Shown one piece after another: positions 49,526 to 59,183 of a stretch of DNA of 64,000 bases. Position numbers and translations under genes: made by a program. Position 1 is the first letter of the stretch; each line of letters opens with the position of its first letter. The DNA is from Nocardia pseudovaccinii NBRC 100343 (lineage in GTDB: Bacteria; Actinomycetota; Actinomycetes; Mycobacteriales; Mycobacteriaceae). The stretch spans positions 1-64,000 of the forward strand of contig NZ_BDBY01000193.1 in NCBI RefSeq assembly GCF_001613225.1, written 5' to 3'. The notes beneath the pieces are model-generated. The model did not search any database. It had not been told where the DNA came from and saw nothing but the letters and a program-made list of their open reading frames with translations.

Positions 49526-50764
49526 ATGCAGTCCTGGTCCGATACCGCCCTACCGACAATTCCCGGAGCAGGGCCACCGTTGCGGTTGTACGACACCGCC
49601 GACCGGCAGGTTCGCCCGGTGACCCCGGGCCCTACGGCCACTATGTACGTCTGCGGGATCACCCCCTACGACGCCACCCACCTCGGCCACGCCGCCACCT
49701 ACTTGACGTTCGACCTGGTCAACCGGCTGTGGCGCGACGCGGGCCACGAGGTGCACTACGTGCAGAACGTCACCGACGTCGACGACCCGCTGTTCGAGCG
49801 CGCCGCCCGCGACGGTGTGGATTGGCGCGATCTGGGCACCCGCGAGATCAATCTGTTCCGCGAGGACATGTCCGCCCTGCGCATCGTGCCGCCGCGCGAC
49901 TACATCGGCGCCGTGGAGTCCGTCGACGAGGTCATCGAATTCGTGCAGAAGCTGCTGGCCTCGGGCGCGGCGTACACGGTCGAGGATGCCGAATATCCGG
50001 ACATCTACTTCCGCGCCGATGCCACCGAGCAGTTCGGCTACGAATCGGGCTACGACCGCGCAACCATGGATCGTCTGTTCGCCGAACGCGGTGGCGATCC
50101 CGACCGTCCCGGCAAGCGCGACACCATCGACGCACTGCTGTGGCGCGCCGCGCGTCCCGACGAGCCGTCGTGGCCGGCGCCGTTCGGCGCCGGGCGACCG
50201 GGTTGGCATATCGAGTGTGCGGCGATCGCGCTCAACCGCGTGGGCCCCGAATTCGATATCCAGGGCGGCGGTAGCGACCTGATCTACCCGCATCACGAGT
50301 ACTCCGCCGCACACGCCGAGGCATTGATCGCGGGCCGCCGCTTCGCCCGTCATTACGTGCACGCCGGTCTGATCGGCCTGGACGGCGAGAAGATGTCCAA
50401 GTCGCGCGGCAACTTGGTGCTCGTCTCCAAGCTGCGCGCCGCGGGCGTCGACCCGGCCGCGATCCGCCTCGGCCTGCTCGCCGGTCACTACCGCCAAGAC
50501 CGGATGTGGACCGACGCCGTCCTCGCCGCCGCTACCGCCCGCCTGGACCTGTGGCGCCGAGCCACCGCGCTCGCTTGCGGCCCCGCCGCCGAAGACACCG
50601 TCGCCCGCCTCCGCCAACACCTCGCCGACGACCTCGATACACCGAAAGCCCTTGCTGCCGTGGATAACTGGGCCAACCAGGCCCTGAATTACGGAGGTCG
50701 AGACAGCGCGGCCCCAGCCTTGATCGCAAGCGCCGTGGACGGTCTGCTGGGCGTACAGCTGTAA
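49526..50764 (+). CDS. mshC: Cysteine--1-D-myo-inosityl 2-amino-2-deoxy-alpha-D-glucopyranoside ligase
   Basis: 412 aa from ATG 49526. MYVCGITPYDATHLGHAATY carries the zinc Cys and HIGH-equivalent; VQNVTDVDDPLFERA, GRPGWHIECAAIALN and GEKMSKSRGNLVLVSKL (KMSKS) follow. The length is that of MshC rather than the longer CysRS. It joins Cys to GlcN-Ins in mycothiol synthesis. Syntenic with Rv2130c. Confidence 0.97.
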   Translation: MQSWSDTALPTIPGAGPPLRLYDTADRQVRPVTPGPTATMYVCGITPYDATHLGHAATYLTFDLVNRLWRDAGHEVHYVQNVTDVDDPLFERAARDGVDWRDLGTREINLFREDMSALRIVPPRDYIGAVESVDEVIEFVQKLLASGAAYTVEDAEYPDIYFRADATEQFGYESGYDRATMDRLFAERGGDPDRPGKRDTIDALLWRAARPDEPSWPAPFGAGRPGWHIECAAIALNRVGPEFDIQGGGSDLIYPHHEYSAAHAEALIAGRRFARHYVHAGLIGLDGEKMSKSRGNLVLVSKLRAAGVDPAAIRLGLLAGHYRQDRMWTDAVLAAATARLDLWRRATALACGPAAEDTVARLRQHLADDLDTPKALAAVDNWANQALNYGGRDSAAPALIASAVDGLLGVQL

Positions 50765-51353
50765 TCCACCCCGCCTGAACAGAGATCAGCGCATGCTGTG
50801 GAGGCGCCGCTGAGGTGTGGTTGCACTTCACCGTGCCATCTGCACTCCACAGCCGTGGATTCGATAGGGGTCACAGTGGTAACCCGCCCCGGGTGGAAGT
50901 GGTGTCCGCGTCCTGTCCGTCGCCGCGGCGGGCCAACACCCAGCGGACGGTGCCGTGAGATTCGCGCCGTGTCTCGAGATCGCGGCTACCGCTGGATGCG
51001 AACTGCAGGGGCGCGTACAAGCGGTCCGCTGTATGCACTCGGCAGCGCCGTGAGCTCCACTCGTGGATCTCGGGCCATCGAGGTGGTTATCACTTGCGCC
51101 GAAACCGCCGCACTACCCGTAACCACTCGCGCCCGAGCGGATTCGGTCAGCTCACCTGATCAGCGGCGCGGCGTGCAGACGCGCGCAAGTGTCAGCGGCC
51201 GCCCAGAGCAGTTCGACGCGCTCCTTCCACCGCTTCGGCCCGCGTATCTGCTGGGGGGCGAAAGGTGCTTGTGTGGTCAGGAATGTCGGCTCGGTGCGGC
51301 CGCCGGACAGGGTGTGGGTTGTTCGGGGCGGTGATCCGTGGTGTTGTACACGG
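50765..51353. other. Intergenic, no feature recognised
   Basis: About 590 bases between mshC and the metallo-beta-lactamase-fold gene. Frames on both strands are open but lack ribosome binding sites and natural composition. I see no RNA gene or repeat. Confidence 0.35.
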
Positions 51354-52454
51354 GTGTGCGGCATTCATCCTCGGGGCTTGCAGGGGCGGTGGTCGGCGCT
51401 CGGGGGTGTGATCGGCGCGGGTACGGCGTTGGCGGCGGGGCGGTTACAGGCCTCGGCCGCGCAGGCGGATCCGCGGACGGTGGCGGCGCGGGTGCGGTTT
51501 TTCGGGACGGACGTGGTGGATCCGGATACGGGTGCGGTGCGTGCGGATCGGGTGGTGTTGTCCTGGGTGGGGTGTACGACCTATGCGTTCGCGCTGGCGG
51601 GGTCGGTGTTTCTGCTGGATGCGTGGGTGCCGCGGCTGACGAGCACCGGTTATGTGCCCGCGACGGCGCAGGATCTGGCGGATCTGGCGCCGGAGGCGAT
51701 ATTCATCGGGCACGGGCATTTCGATCATGCCGCTGATGCGGGTCGGATCGCCGAGGCGTCGGGGGCAGTCGTGTATGGAACCGCTGAGCACGGCGTGAAT
51801 ATCCGTGCGCAGGTGGCGGATCCGACATTCCGGACGGTCGCGCTCGGGGACGGTGCGTCGCTTCCGGGGGAGCGGCACGAGTTCACTGTGGGACCGGTGG
51901 AGGTCACCGCGGTTCGTCACGTGCACTCCGCGCGCACCGCTCCCGAGCGGCCCGGCGGGTCCGCGCCGTTCTTCCCGCTGCCGGAACTGGGCGCTCTGGT
52001 GCGGCATCCACCGACGCTGGCCGGTGTCCTGCAGAGTGCGCCGCGCCTCGGCGATCCGGAGGGCGGCACCCTCCTCTACCAATTCCGCGTTCCCGGATTC
52101 GCGCTGGTCTGGCACGATTCCTCGGGGCCGCTCACCGAGAAGGCCCCGCAGGTCTTCGACGATTTCGCCGACCTTGCACCCACCGACGTCCAGATCGGCG
52201 CGATCCAGGGCTTCAACCAGATCAGCAATGGTCTTCGCGACCCGCGTCGCTACATCGAGGCCATCCGTCCCGCACTGTTCGTTCCCAGCCACCACGACAA
52301 CTGGCTGCCCGGCTTGACCGCCTCCGCCGCCACTTACGACATCCCACTGCGTGGCGAACTGTCGCGCATCCCCACCGACCACCGCCCGAACCTGCGCACC
52401 CTGCACGACCCGGCCGACTACGTCAACCCCCGCCGCCTGACGTTCCCGCTGTAA
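51354..52454 (+). CDS. MBL-fold metallo-hydrolase, probably exported
   Basis: 366 aa if GTG 51354 is used; the N-terminus is uncertain. Residues 8-35 (GLQGRWSALGGVIGAGTALAAG) look like a signal sequence. The metal motif GHGHFDHAAD (HxHxDH) lies at about residues 121-130, with a later HVHSART and FVPSHHDNWLPG supplying other ligands. Related to UlaG/PhnP-like hydrolases. The substrate is unknown. Confidence 0.82.
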   Translation: MCGIHPRGLQGRWSALGGVIGAGTALAAGRLQASAAQADPRTVAARVRFFGTDVVDPDTGAVRADRVVLSWVGCTTYAFALAGSVFLLDAWVPRLTSTGYVPATAQDLADLAPEAIFIGHGHFDHAADAGRIAEASGAVVYGTAEHGVNIRAQVADPTFRTVALGDGASLPGERHEFTVGPVEVTAVRHVHSARTAPERPGGSAPFFPLPELGALVRHPPTLAGVLQSAPRLGDPEGGTLLYQFRVPGFALVWHDSSGPLTEKAPQVFDDFADLAPTDVQIGAIQGFNQISNGLRDPRRYIEAIRPALFVPSHHDNWLPGLTASAATYDIPLRGELSRIPTDHRPNLRTLHDPADYVNPRRLTFPL

Positions 52455-52774
52455 CCCCAACTCCCACAGCGTCTTACAGCCACGCACCTCGTCGAGTGTC
52501 GCAGTCCCACCGCCTGACCGCCACAGCACAACTCCCCGAGCGGCTTACGGCGCGTACCTTCCGGCTAGCTCGCCCGATCCTTGTTCCCGCTGGTCACCCT
52601 GAATCCCATCACGCCTCAGGGCTGTTCACTCGATCGGCGCAGCGTCGAGTGCAGAAGCCAACGCCAGCCTTGCCCTGCCATCGACCTGCCGAACGCCGCC
52701 AGCCATATGGTCGCCGCACTCCGACCGAGGCGATGGACCCGACCAGCTCGCGATGCATCCGGGCCGAAGCGCGC
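52455..52774. other. Intergenic, no feature recognised
   Basis: 320 bases between the MBL gene and the TetR gene, convergent. No defended frame, no clear hairpin. Confidence 0.35.
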
Positions 52775-53437
52775 TCAGGGAACTGGTCTGGGTGGCAGGC
52801 GAGCGGCCATGGTGGCCAGGTTGTCGGCGAAGGTGAGGACGAATTCGACGCAGAGGTCGATCAGTTCGTCGCGGGTGACCTCGATGCCGCCGTCGAGCCA
52901 GGCCAGGATCAGTTCGGCGGCCCCGCCGGTGATCATCAGCGAGACCGCGCGCACCAGGGTGTCGCTGCCCGGTGGTGGCGCGAGGAGGGCGCGTTCCTGA
53001 TCGGCGACGACGTCGGCGATGGTGCGCATGGCGGCGGCGCGGCGGCGCATCAGGGTTTCGCTGCCGTGGGCTTCGGCGAAGGCGATGCGGGCGCGGCGCG
53101 GGTCGTCGATGACGGAGGTGACGATGGCGGTTACCGCCGCGCGCGTTTTGGCCGGAATCCCCTCGGGTGCGGCGGCGAGGGCGTCGAGGGAACTGCGGAC
53201 GGCGGTGCCGATGATCTCGTCGTGCACGGCGGCGGCCAGGGCGTCGAGGTCCGAGAAGCTCTCGTAGAAGAAGCGCGGGCCGACCTTGGCCTGTTCGCAG
53301 ACTCCGCGCACCGTGGTGGTCGCCCACCCCTGGGTGCCGATGATCTCGAGGGCCGCATCCATCAGGCGACGGCGGCGATCCTCGCGCCGCTGCTCGGCGG
53401 AGGTGCCGCGGTAGATCCCGGTCGCTGCCCGTGTCAC
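52775..53437 (-). CDS. TetR family regulator (Rv3058c-like)
   Basis: 220 aa from GTG 53437; no clear ribosome binding site, so possibly leaderless. The helix-turn-helix is AALEIIGTQGWATTTVRGVCEQAKVGPRFFYESFSD (about 28-63). The C-terminal ligand domain includes LVRAVSLMITGGAAELILAWLDG. It is divergent from a CYP136-like P450, as Rv3058c is from cyp136 in M. tuberculosis, and likely represses it through the dyad at 53462-53497. Confidence 0.9.
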   Translation of the reverse strand: MTRAATGIYRGTSAEQRREDRRRRLMDAALEIIGTQGWATTTVRGVCEQAKVGPRFFYESFSDLDALAAAVHDEIIGTAVRSSLDALAAAPEGIPAKTRAAVTAIVTSVIDDPRRARIAFAEAHGSETLMRRRAAAMRTIADVVADQERALLAPPPGSDTLVRAVSLMITGGAAELILAWLDGGIEVTRDELIDLCVEFVLTFADNLATMAARLPPRPVP

Positions 53438-53461
53438 AGGCTCAGTATGCCGCAGGCAAAT

Positions 53462-53514
53462 CAGGAAACAACCGTTTACGGAAACCATCGATTCCTGTAT
53501 GGTGTGGATCACAC
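53462..53514. promoter_or_regulatory. Dyad operator(s) between TetR and P450 genes
   Basis: Outer arms CAGGAA (53462-53467) and TTCCTG (53492-53497) and an inner palindrome GTTTACGGAAAC (53474-53485) share one centre, giving 13 of 18 paired positions. A second hyphenated palindrome GTGTG-GAT-CACAC is at 53502-53514. Good candidates for TetR binding. Confidence 0.6.
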
Positions 53515-53543
53515 GATTTTCGCAAGGATGCGAGAGGACGACC

Positions 53544-54977
53544 ATGATGTCGACGATGGGCCGACGGGCAAAGTACGCCGCATCCGCGCTGGCCGAGCGT
53601 TATCCGTCGCGGACCCGAGCCCTCGCCGAACCACCCGCCGGTAGCGAATTGCGGCCGATACTAGGCGATTACGGCTTACCGGTGATCGGGCACGCCCTCC
53701 CAGCCATGACGGACAACCTCGATTTCGCGCGGCGGCGCTTCGAGAAATATGGTCCCGTGCAGTGGTCCGGACTGCTCGGGCGGCAGGTCGTGATGGTGGT
53801 GAGCCCGGAGGCGATCGAGGAGGTGCTCGCGGACCGGGACAAGGTGTACTCCGCTAAGGGGGGCTACGACTTTTTCATCGGACCGTTCTTCCGTGGCGGC
53901 ATCCTGCTGCGCGATTTCGAGGAGCACCGATACCACCGGCGCATTCTGCAGCAGGCCTTCACCCGGCCTCGACTGGTCGGCTATCTCGACATCACCACTC
54001 CGGCGATCGCCCGCGGCATGAGTGACTGGTTGCCCGCCAACGACTTTCAACTTTTCCCGGCAACGAAACATGTGCTGCTGCGCATGGCGTCGGAGGTGTT
54101 CATGGGCGCACGCCTCGGTCCAGAGGCGGCGCGGCTCGAGCGTGCGTTCATCGATGCGGTGCGCGGGGGACAGGCGTTGGTGCGCACCAATATGCCCGGC
54201 GGTGTGTGGGCGAAGGGCTTGCGCGGGCGCAAGGTACTCGAGGACTACTGCCGCCGGGAAATGCCCGCCAGACGAGCGGGCACCGGTGACGACCTGTTCA
54301 GCGTGTTGTGCCACACCGCAAGTGATGAGGGCCATACCTTCACCGACCAGGACATCGTCGACCATCTGATCTTCGTGCTGATGGCCGCGCACGACACCAG
54401 CACCATCGCACTGGCGATGATGGGCTATCAACTCGGTTTGCATCCGGAGTGGCAGGACCGGCTGCGCGCCGAATCGCAAGCGCTGGGCAAGGATTCGCTC
54501 GACTACGACGATCTCGACCGGCTGCCCGCCCTGGATCTGGTGTTCAAGGAGATCCTGCGGATGTACTCCCCGGTCGGGCAGCAGATCCGGGAGACGATGC
54601 GCGACACCGCGATCCAGGGCCACTTCCTACCCGCGGGCACCATTGTCGTCATCGGCTCGCATTCGGCGATGCGTATCGACCGCTGGTGGCACGACCCCGA
54701 TGTCTTCGATCCGGAGCGTTTCACCGCCGAACGCCAAGAGGACAAATCCCACCGCTACGTCTGGGCGCCCTTCGGCGGCGGCGCGCACAAGTGCATCGGC
54801 CTGTACTTCGGCGGCATGACCGTCAAGGCGATCATGCATCGCATGCTGTTGCACTACCAGTGGTCGGTACCCGCTGGATATGTGCCGCCGATGGGCTGGG
54901 CGACCGGCCCCATCCCACTCGACGGCCTCCCGATCCAGCTGCAAGCCGCACGCGTCGAAACCCGGCGTCCCGCATGA
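53544..54977 (+). CDS. Cytochrome P450 (CYP136-like)
   Basis: 477 aa from ATG 53544 (GAGAGG upstream). I-helix AAHDTSTIAL at about 280-289, ExxR in FKEILRMYSP (Glu about 336), and haem-binding FGGGAHKCIGLYFGGM with Cys about 416. Upstream TetR and size point to CYP136. The ferredoxin gene overlaps its stop (ATGA) and would be its electron donor. The substrate, perhaps a sterol or terpenoid, is unknown. Confidence 0.92.
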   Translation: MMSTMGRRAKYAASALAERYPSRTRALAEPPAGSELRPILGDYGLPVIGHALPAMTDNLDFARRRFEKYGPVQWSGLLGRQVVMVVSPEAIEEVLADRDKVYSAKGGYDFFIGPFFRGGILLRDFEEHRYHRRILQQAFTRPRLVGYLDITTPAIARGMSDWLPANDFQLFPATKHVLLRMASEVFMGARLGPEAARLERAFIDAVRGGQALVRTNMPGGVWAKGLRGRKVLEDYCRREMPARRAGTGDDLFSVLCHTASDEGHTFTDQDIVDHLIFVLMAAHDTSTIALAMMGYQLGLHPEWQDRLRAESQALGKDSLDYDDLDRLPALDLVFKEILRMYSPVGQQIRETMRDTAIQGHFLPAGTIVVIGSHSAMRIDRWWHDPDVFDPERFTAERQEDKSHRYVWAPFGGGAHKCIGLYFGGMTVKAIMHRMLLHYQWSVPAGYVPPMGWATGPIPLDGLPIQLQAARVETRRPA

Positions 54978-55165
54978 GAATCACCGCCGACCGAACCCGC
55001 TGCCAAGGCCACGCCATGTGCGAAGCCTTACTCCCGCATATCTTCCAGGTCGATGACTCCGGCAAAGTCAGCATCCTCACCGACCCCATCCCCACTTCCG
55101 ACCACCCCGACGCCCAACTCGCCATCGACACCTGCCCCGTCGAGGCCCTGCGCGCCGAGGCGTGA
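54974..55165 (+). CDS. 3Fe-4S ferredoxin
   Basis: 63 aa, ATG 54974 overlapping the P450 stop. Cluster Cys: RCQGHAMCEALLP (C-x5-C) and IDTCPVEAL (CP), with one Cys missing from the 4Fe-4S pattern, as in P450-partner ferredoxins. Delivers electrons to the P450. Confidence 0.95.
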   Translation: MRITADRTRCQGHAMCEALLPHIFQVDDSGKVSILTDPIPTSDHPDAQLAIDTCPVEALRAEA

Positions 55166-55176
55166 GAAGCGCTGGG

Positions 55177-56991
55177 TCAGACCTCGGAGGGGATTTGGGT
55201 GGCTGGTTCGTGGGTGGTGGCGGAGAGAGTTGGGGCGTAGAGGGTTTCGATTTCGGTGGCGTATTTGGCCGCGATGGGCTTGCGGCGCAGTTTCATGGTG
55301 AGGGTGATTTCGTCGCCGCCGGGCTCCCAGAAGGTGGGCAGGATGGTGAAGCGTTTGATCTGTTCCACGCGGGACAGTTTCGCGTTGCCCGCGGCGATGC
55401 CCTGGGCGATTTCGGCGATGACGCCCGGGTCGGCGGCCAAGGCGGGGGCGGAGGCGGCGGGCAGACCGCGTTGAGTCGCATAGGGTGTCGCGGATTCGGC
55501 GTCGAGCACGATCAGGGCGGTGTTGTAGGGGCGGGCGTCGCCGATGGTGACGATCGAGCCGACCAGCGGGGTGGCGGCCTTGACGGTGTTCTCGATATTG
55601 GCCGGGGACATGTTCTTTCCGGCCGCGTTGATGATGAGTTCCTTTTTGCGGTCGACCACGCGGAGGTAGCCGTCGGTGTCGCGGGTGAGGATATCGCCGG
55701 TGTGCAGCCAGCCGTCGGCGTCGATCGCGTCGGCGGTTTTGCCCGGTTCCTTGCGGTAGCGCTTCATGACGAGCGGTCCGCGGACCAGGAATTCGCCGTC
55801 GTCGGCGATTTTGGCCTCCGAACCGGGCAGCATGCGACCGACGGTGCCCAGGCGCGCCTCGGCGGGTGGGCTGGCGCTGGCCACACAGGTCAGTTCGGAC
55901 ATACCCCAGATCTCGGAGATGGGGACGCCGAGACCGCAGAAGAAACCGAGGGTCTCCGGCGGGATCGGCGCGGCACCCGACATCGCCCACTTCACCTGGT
56001 CCAAGCCGAGTTCGGCGCGCAGCTTCGACAGCACCGACTCGTCGGCTTTTGCCCATTCGGTGGCCAGCTCCGCATCGACGGTTCCACCCTCCAGTAGCAC
56101 TGCGGCCTTGCGTGCGGCCACGCCGAGTGCCCATTGCAGTGCGGCCCTTGTCATTTCGTCGGGTTCGTTGGCGACCGAGAACTCGACCGCGGCCTTGAAC
56201 TTCTCCCACACCCGTGGCACCGCACCCCAAATCGTCGGGCGCGCGTCCAATAGCGCCGCGGGCAGCTGGTTGCGGTCCGGCACGACGGTGATCTGAATGC
56301 CGTAGTACTCCTGCAGATACAGCGCGGTGAACCGGTCGGCCATATGCGCGGTCGGCAGGTAGGAGGTCTGCCGGTCGCCGAATTCCACCGGGAGTACGGC
56401 ATTGAAGGCGTGCGCCTCGGTGGTCAGGTTGGCATGGGTGATTTCGACGCCCTTCGGATTTCCGGTGGTACCTGAGGTGTAGACCAGCGTCGCGATATCG
56501 TCCGGCCGAACCGAACGCCACGTCGCCTCGAAGTCGAAATCGTTGCGGCCCTTGGCCTTCAGCTCCGCGAGACTGATCGTTCCCGCATGCTCGGCATCCA
56601 TGCACACGATGGTCTCGATCTGCGCTCCACAGGTGCGGACCCGCTCGACGTACTGCTCCTCGCAGATCACCACCCGATTGCCCGCATTGCCGAACACATA
56701 GTTCAACTGCTCGGGTGCGAGGGTGTTGTACACCGAGAACGAGGTCGCGCCGGTGTGCTGTGCACCCACCTCGATCGGATAGAACTCGACCCGATTGGCC
56801 ATCATCAGCGCGACCGTATCCCCGCGCCCGATCCCGAGCGCATGCAATCCCGCCGCGATATGCCGCACCTGCTCGGCGTACTCCCGCCAGGTCAAGGCAT
56901 GCCCGCCACCGATGGAGCGCACCGCGATCGCGTCGGGATCGATCGCCGCCACCCGCTGGAAGGCGGCACAGGAGGTATTCGGTTCGGTCAT
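55177..56991 (-). CDS. Long-chain fatty acyl-CoA synthetase (FadD15-like) 2
   Basis: 604 aa from ATG 56991. LVYTSGTTGNPKGVEITHAN (AMP-binding), IWGMSELTCV, GWLHTGDILTRDTDGYLRVVDRKKELIINAAGKNMSP and the C-terminal LTMKLRRKPI with the catalytic Lys. It is a paralogue of the gene at 26080-27912 with the same architecture. It is convergent with the P450-ferredoxin pair, 11 bases away; the link in metabolism is only positional. Confidence 0.9.
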   Translation of the reverse strand: MTEPNTSCAAFQRVAAIDPDAIAVRSIGGGHALTWREYAEQVRHIAAGLHALGIGRGDTVALMMANRVEFYPIEVGAQHTGATSFSVYNTLAPEQLNYVFGNAGNRVVICEEQYVERVRTCGAQIETIVCMDAEHAGTISLAELKAKGRNDFDFEATWRSVRPDDIATLVYTSGTTGNPKGVEITHANLTTEAHAFNAVLPVEFGDRQTSYLPTAHMADRFTALYLQEYYGIQITVVPDRNQLPAALLDARPTIWGAVPRVWEKFKAAVEFSVANEPDEMTRAALQWALGVAARKAAVLLEGGTVDAELATEWAKADESVLSKLRAELGLDQVKWAMSGAAPIPPETLGFFCGLGVPISEIWGMSELTCVASASPPAEARLGTVGRMLPGSEAKIADDGEFLVRGPLVMKRYRKEPGKTADAIDADGWLHTGDILTRDTDGYLRVVDRKKELIINAAGKNMSPANIENTVKAATPLVGSIVTIGDARPYNTALIVLDAESATPYATQRGLPAASAPALAADPGVIAEIAQGIAAGNAKLSRVEQIKRFTILPTFWEPGGDEITLTMKLRRKPIAAKYATEIETLYAPTLSATTHEPATQIPSEV

Positions 56992-57370
56992 CGCACACCA
57001 CAATCACTACGGCCACACTTTCTTCCCGACCGTAAGTTGCCACCCAACCCCCGCGTGCCGTTTTCACCCGATTTCGCCCGTGCCCGTCTGCCTTCCGCGA
57101 TCGCGGTCACGGCGGGCGAAGGTTCTCGTCGCACCCGAGCCACCGGGTTGGGGCGAGTGCCCTTTCGGAAGCCGACGGATGGACGCGGCCGGTGCGCTTC
57201 GGGTTTCGAAGCGAGTTTCGTGGCGCCACGATGGCGAGTCGAGGGCAGATCGCGACTCTGGCTCCCCAGTTTCTGCAGGCGGTCGCGGGGTCCACATATT
57301 CCGTATGCGCCGTCGCGGATGGTTCCGGCGCGATGCGGATCGAGGATGGACCCCGAAACCGACCGGGGGA
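56992..57370. other. Intergenic, no feature recognised
   Basis: 379 bases between the FadD start and the end of the methyltransferase gene. It must hold the fadD promoter, but I cannot point to it. No coding frame is convincing. Confidence 0.35.
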
Positions 57371-58525
57371 TCAGCCGGTGCCCTTGATGAATTTCGGGTG
57401 CTGGCACGGTATCCGGGTGGCCAGGCGCCACAGGGAGGTCACTTCTGCTGCTCGGACTGCGTGGAACGGGTCTGTGGCGTCGCGGGGTCGGGAGTGGTGG
57501 GGTCGGGTGTCGATCCGGTCGATGACGCGCAGTCCTGCCGAGCCGATGGCGGTGCGGAGTTCGGTGCGGGTGCGCAGGCCGAGACGTTCGGCCAGATCGG
57601 ATAGGATCAGCCAGCCCTCGCCGCCGGGTTCGAGATGAGCGGGGAGGTCGGCCAGGAAGGCGCGCAGCATGGTGCTTTCCGGGTCGTAGACGCCTTGTTC
57701 GACGGTGGAGGTCGGACGGACCGGGAGCCACGGCGGGTTGCAGACGATCAGGTGTGCGCGGCCGTCGGGGTACAGGCCTGGGCCCTGGACATCGATGCGG
57801 TTCGTGAGCCCGAGACGGTCGATATTGTCGCGGGCGCAGGCGAGTGCGCGCGGATTGATATCGGTGGCGACGATGTGGCCGATGCCGCGGCGAGCCAGCA
57901 CCGCCGCGAGCACGCCGGTTCCGGTACCGAGGTCGAACGCGGTGTGATGCCTGACCGGCAGCGGTGCCGCGGCGACCAGATCGACGTATTCGCCGCGCAC
58001 GGGGGAGAACACCCCGTAGTGCGGGTGGATCCGCGTACCGAGAGCCGGTACCACGACACCGTTTTCACGCCACTCGTGCGCTCCGATCGCTCCGAGTAGT
58101 TCGGTCAACGCGATCACCATCGGCGCATGCGTGGACCCGTATATCTCGGTGCACGCCTGCCGAACATCGGGGGCACGGCGCAATGCCAGGGAATGGTCCG
58201 GCTCCAATTGCACGATCAGCCTGCCCAACACCCGTGCCCGCTGCCCACGAGCGCGCCGATAGAGGTGAAAGGATTCGGCCGGTCCCGCGCCCACCGGCAC
58301 GGGTTTGCGATCGATGCGGCGGCTCAGTGCCCGCAACAGCTGACGGGCGTTGTGAAAATCGCCGCGCCACAGCAGCGCCGTCCCCTGGCAGGCCAGGCGG
58401 TAGGCGGTATCGGCACGCATACGGTCATCGGCGATGGTGATCTGCGCGGGCGCCGCGGCCGCGCTTTCGGAATGCCACTGCGCGCTGTGGTCGGTATCTG
58501 CTTCGGTCCAGTGAATGGTCGACAT
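57371..58525 (-). CDS. Class I SAM-dependent methyltransferase (HemK/RlmG-like)
   Basis: 384 aa from ATG 58525 (GAGGAG six bases upstream). The C-terminal domain has AFDLGTGTGVLAAVLARRG (motif I, about 200-218), ATDINPRALACARDNIDRLG and VCNPPWLPV (NPPW, motif IV, amide or adenine N-methylation). The N-terminal 180 residues are an unassigned domain, as in rRNA guanine methyltransferases and HemK relatives. The target (rRNA or protein Gln) is not clear. C-terminal NPPW and length favour a tRNA/rRNA or protein methyltransferase. Confidence 0.82.
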   Translation of the reverse strand: MSTIHWTEADTDHSAQWHSESAAAAPAQITIADDRMRADTAYRLACQGTALLWRGDFHNARQLLRALSRRIDRKPVPVGAGPAESFHLYRRARGQRARVLGRLIVQLEPDHSLALRRAPDVRQACTEIYGSTHAPMVIALTELLGAIGAHEWRENGVVVPALGTRIHPHYGVFSPVRGEYVDLVAAAPLPVRHHTAFDLGTGTGVLAAVLARRGIGHIVATDINPRALACARDNIDRLGLTNRIDVQGPGLYPDGRAHLIVCNPPWLPVRPTSTVEQGVYDPESTMLRAFLADLPAHLEPGGEGWLILSDLAERLGLRTRTELRTAIGSAGLRVIDRIDTRPHHSRPRDATDPFHAVRAAEVTSLWRLATRIPCQHPKFIKGTG

Positions 58526-59183
58526 GGGGTGCTCCTCGTGATCGGACGTGCGTTGGCACGGAGAGCACTTCGACGAGGAGCGGGAGACGGCCTGAGGCAG
58601 CCGGGGCTGTGAGGACGGACTAGCGGTCCCGCGTCGAAGCGCGAGCACCGAAGTCGCCGAGGACCATACCGAGCATCATGAGTAGCCCTTTCCCTGAGTC
58701 GACACCTCGAGATTCGCACATGAGCGACCGACACCACGCACGGGGTCCGTACAACGGACCCTCACGAGGTGCTCCGCCACCGCAAGCCCCGATCGGTATC
58801 GGTGGGATCGATGTGAGCCGGGCCTGCTTCGCGGGGTCGATGTCGTCGACGTGCCGGGAGCCGAATGTGTACCGAAGCAACTTCCGCCGCAGGACTTCCG
58901 ACAACTCGGCCCGTCTCGGCCGCAGCTCCGCCCGGCTATTGACCGAGCGCGATCTCACGCCGCTGACATCTGCGTTCGCTGGTGGCGATGGCTGGCTGCG
59001 GCCAAAATATCGACTGCTGAGCCGATTTCGGCGAAGGCGGTCGCGCGGAGAGCTGGCGGATCGACGCTCCGGGATCCGTTGCGGCTGTTGATTCTTCGCA
59101 CGCTCGCGGATGCCACCGAGCACACGCGCGGTGGTGCACCGAAGTCGAATCTGCTCCCGGGTGCCGGAAACGTCGGACCGCGG
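58526..59183. other. Long intergenic region with one small hairpin
   Basis: 658 bases without a gene I can defend. A perfect hairpin GGTCCGT-ACA-ACGGACC lies at 58744-58760. Open frames here lack ribosome binding sites and conserved-looking sequence. Confidence 0.35.

Noticed and set aside
58678..59091. Possible gene in the long gap before the lipase
   Set aside because: Three overlapping frames are open on the plus strand, none with a ribosome binding site or natural composition.
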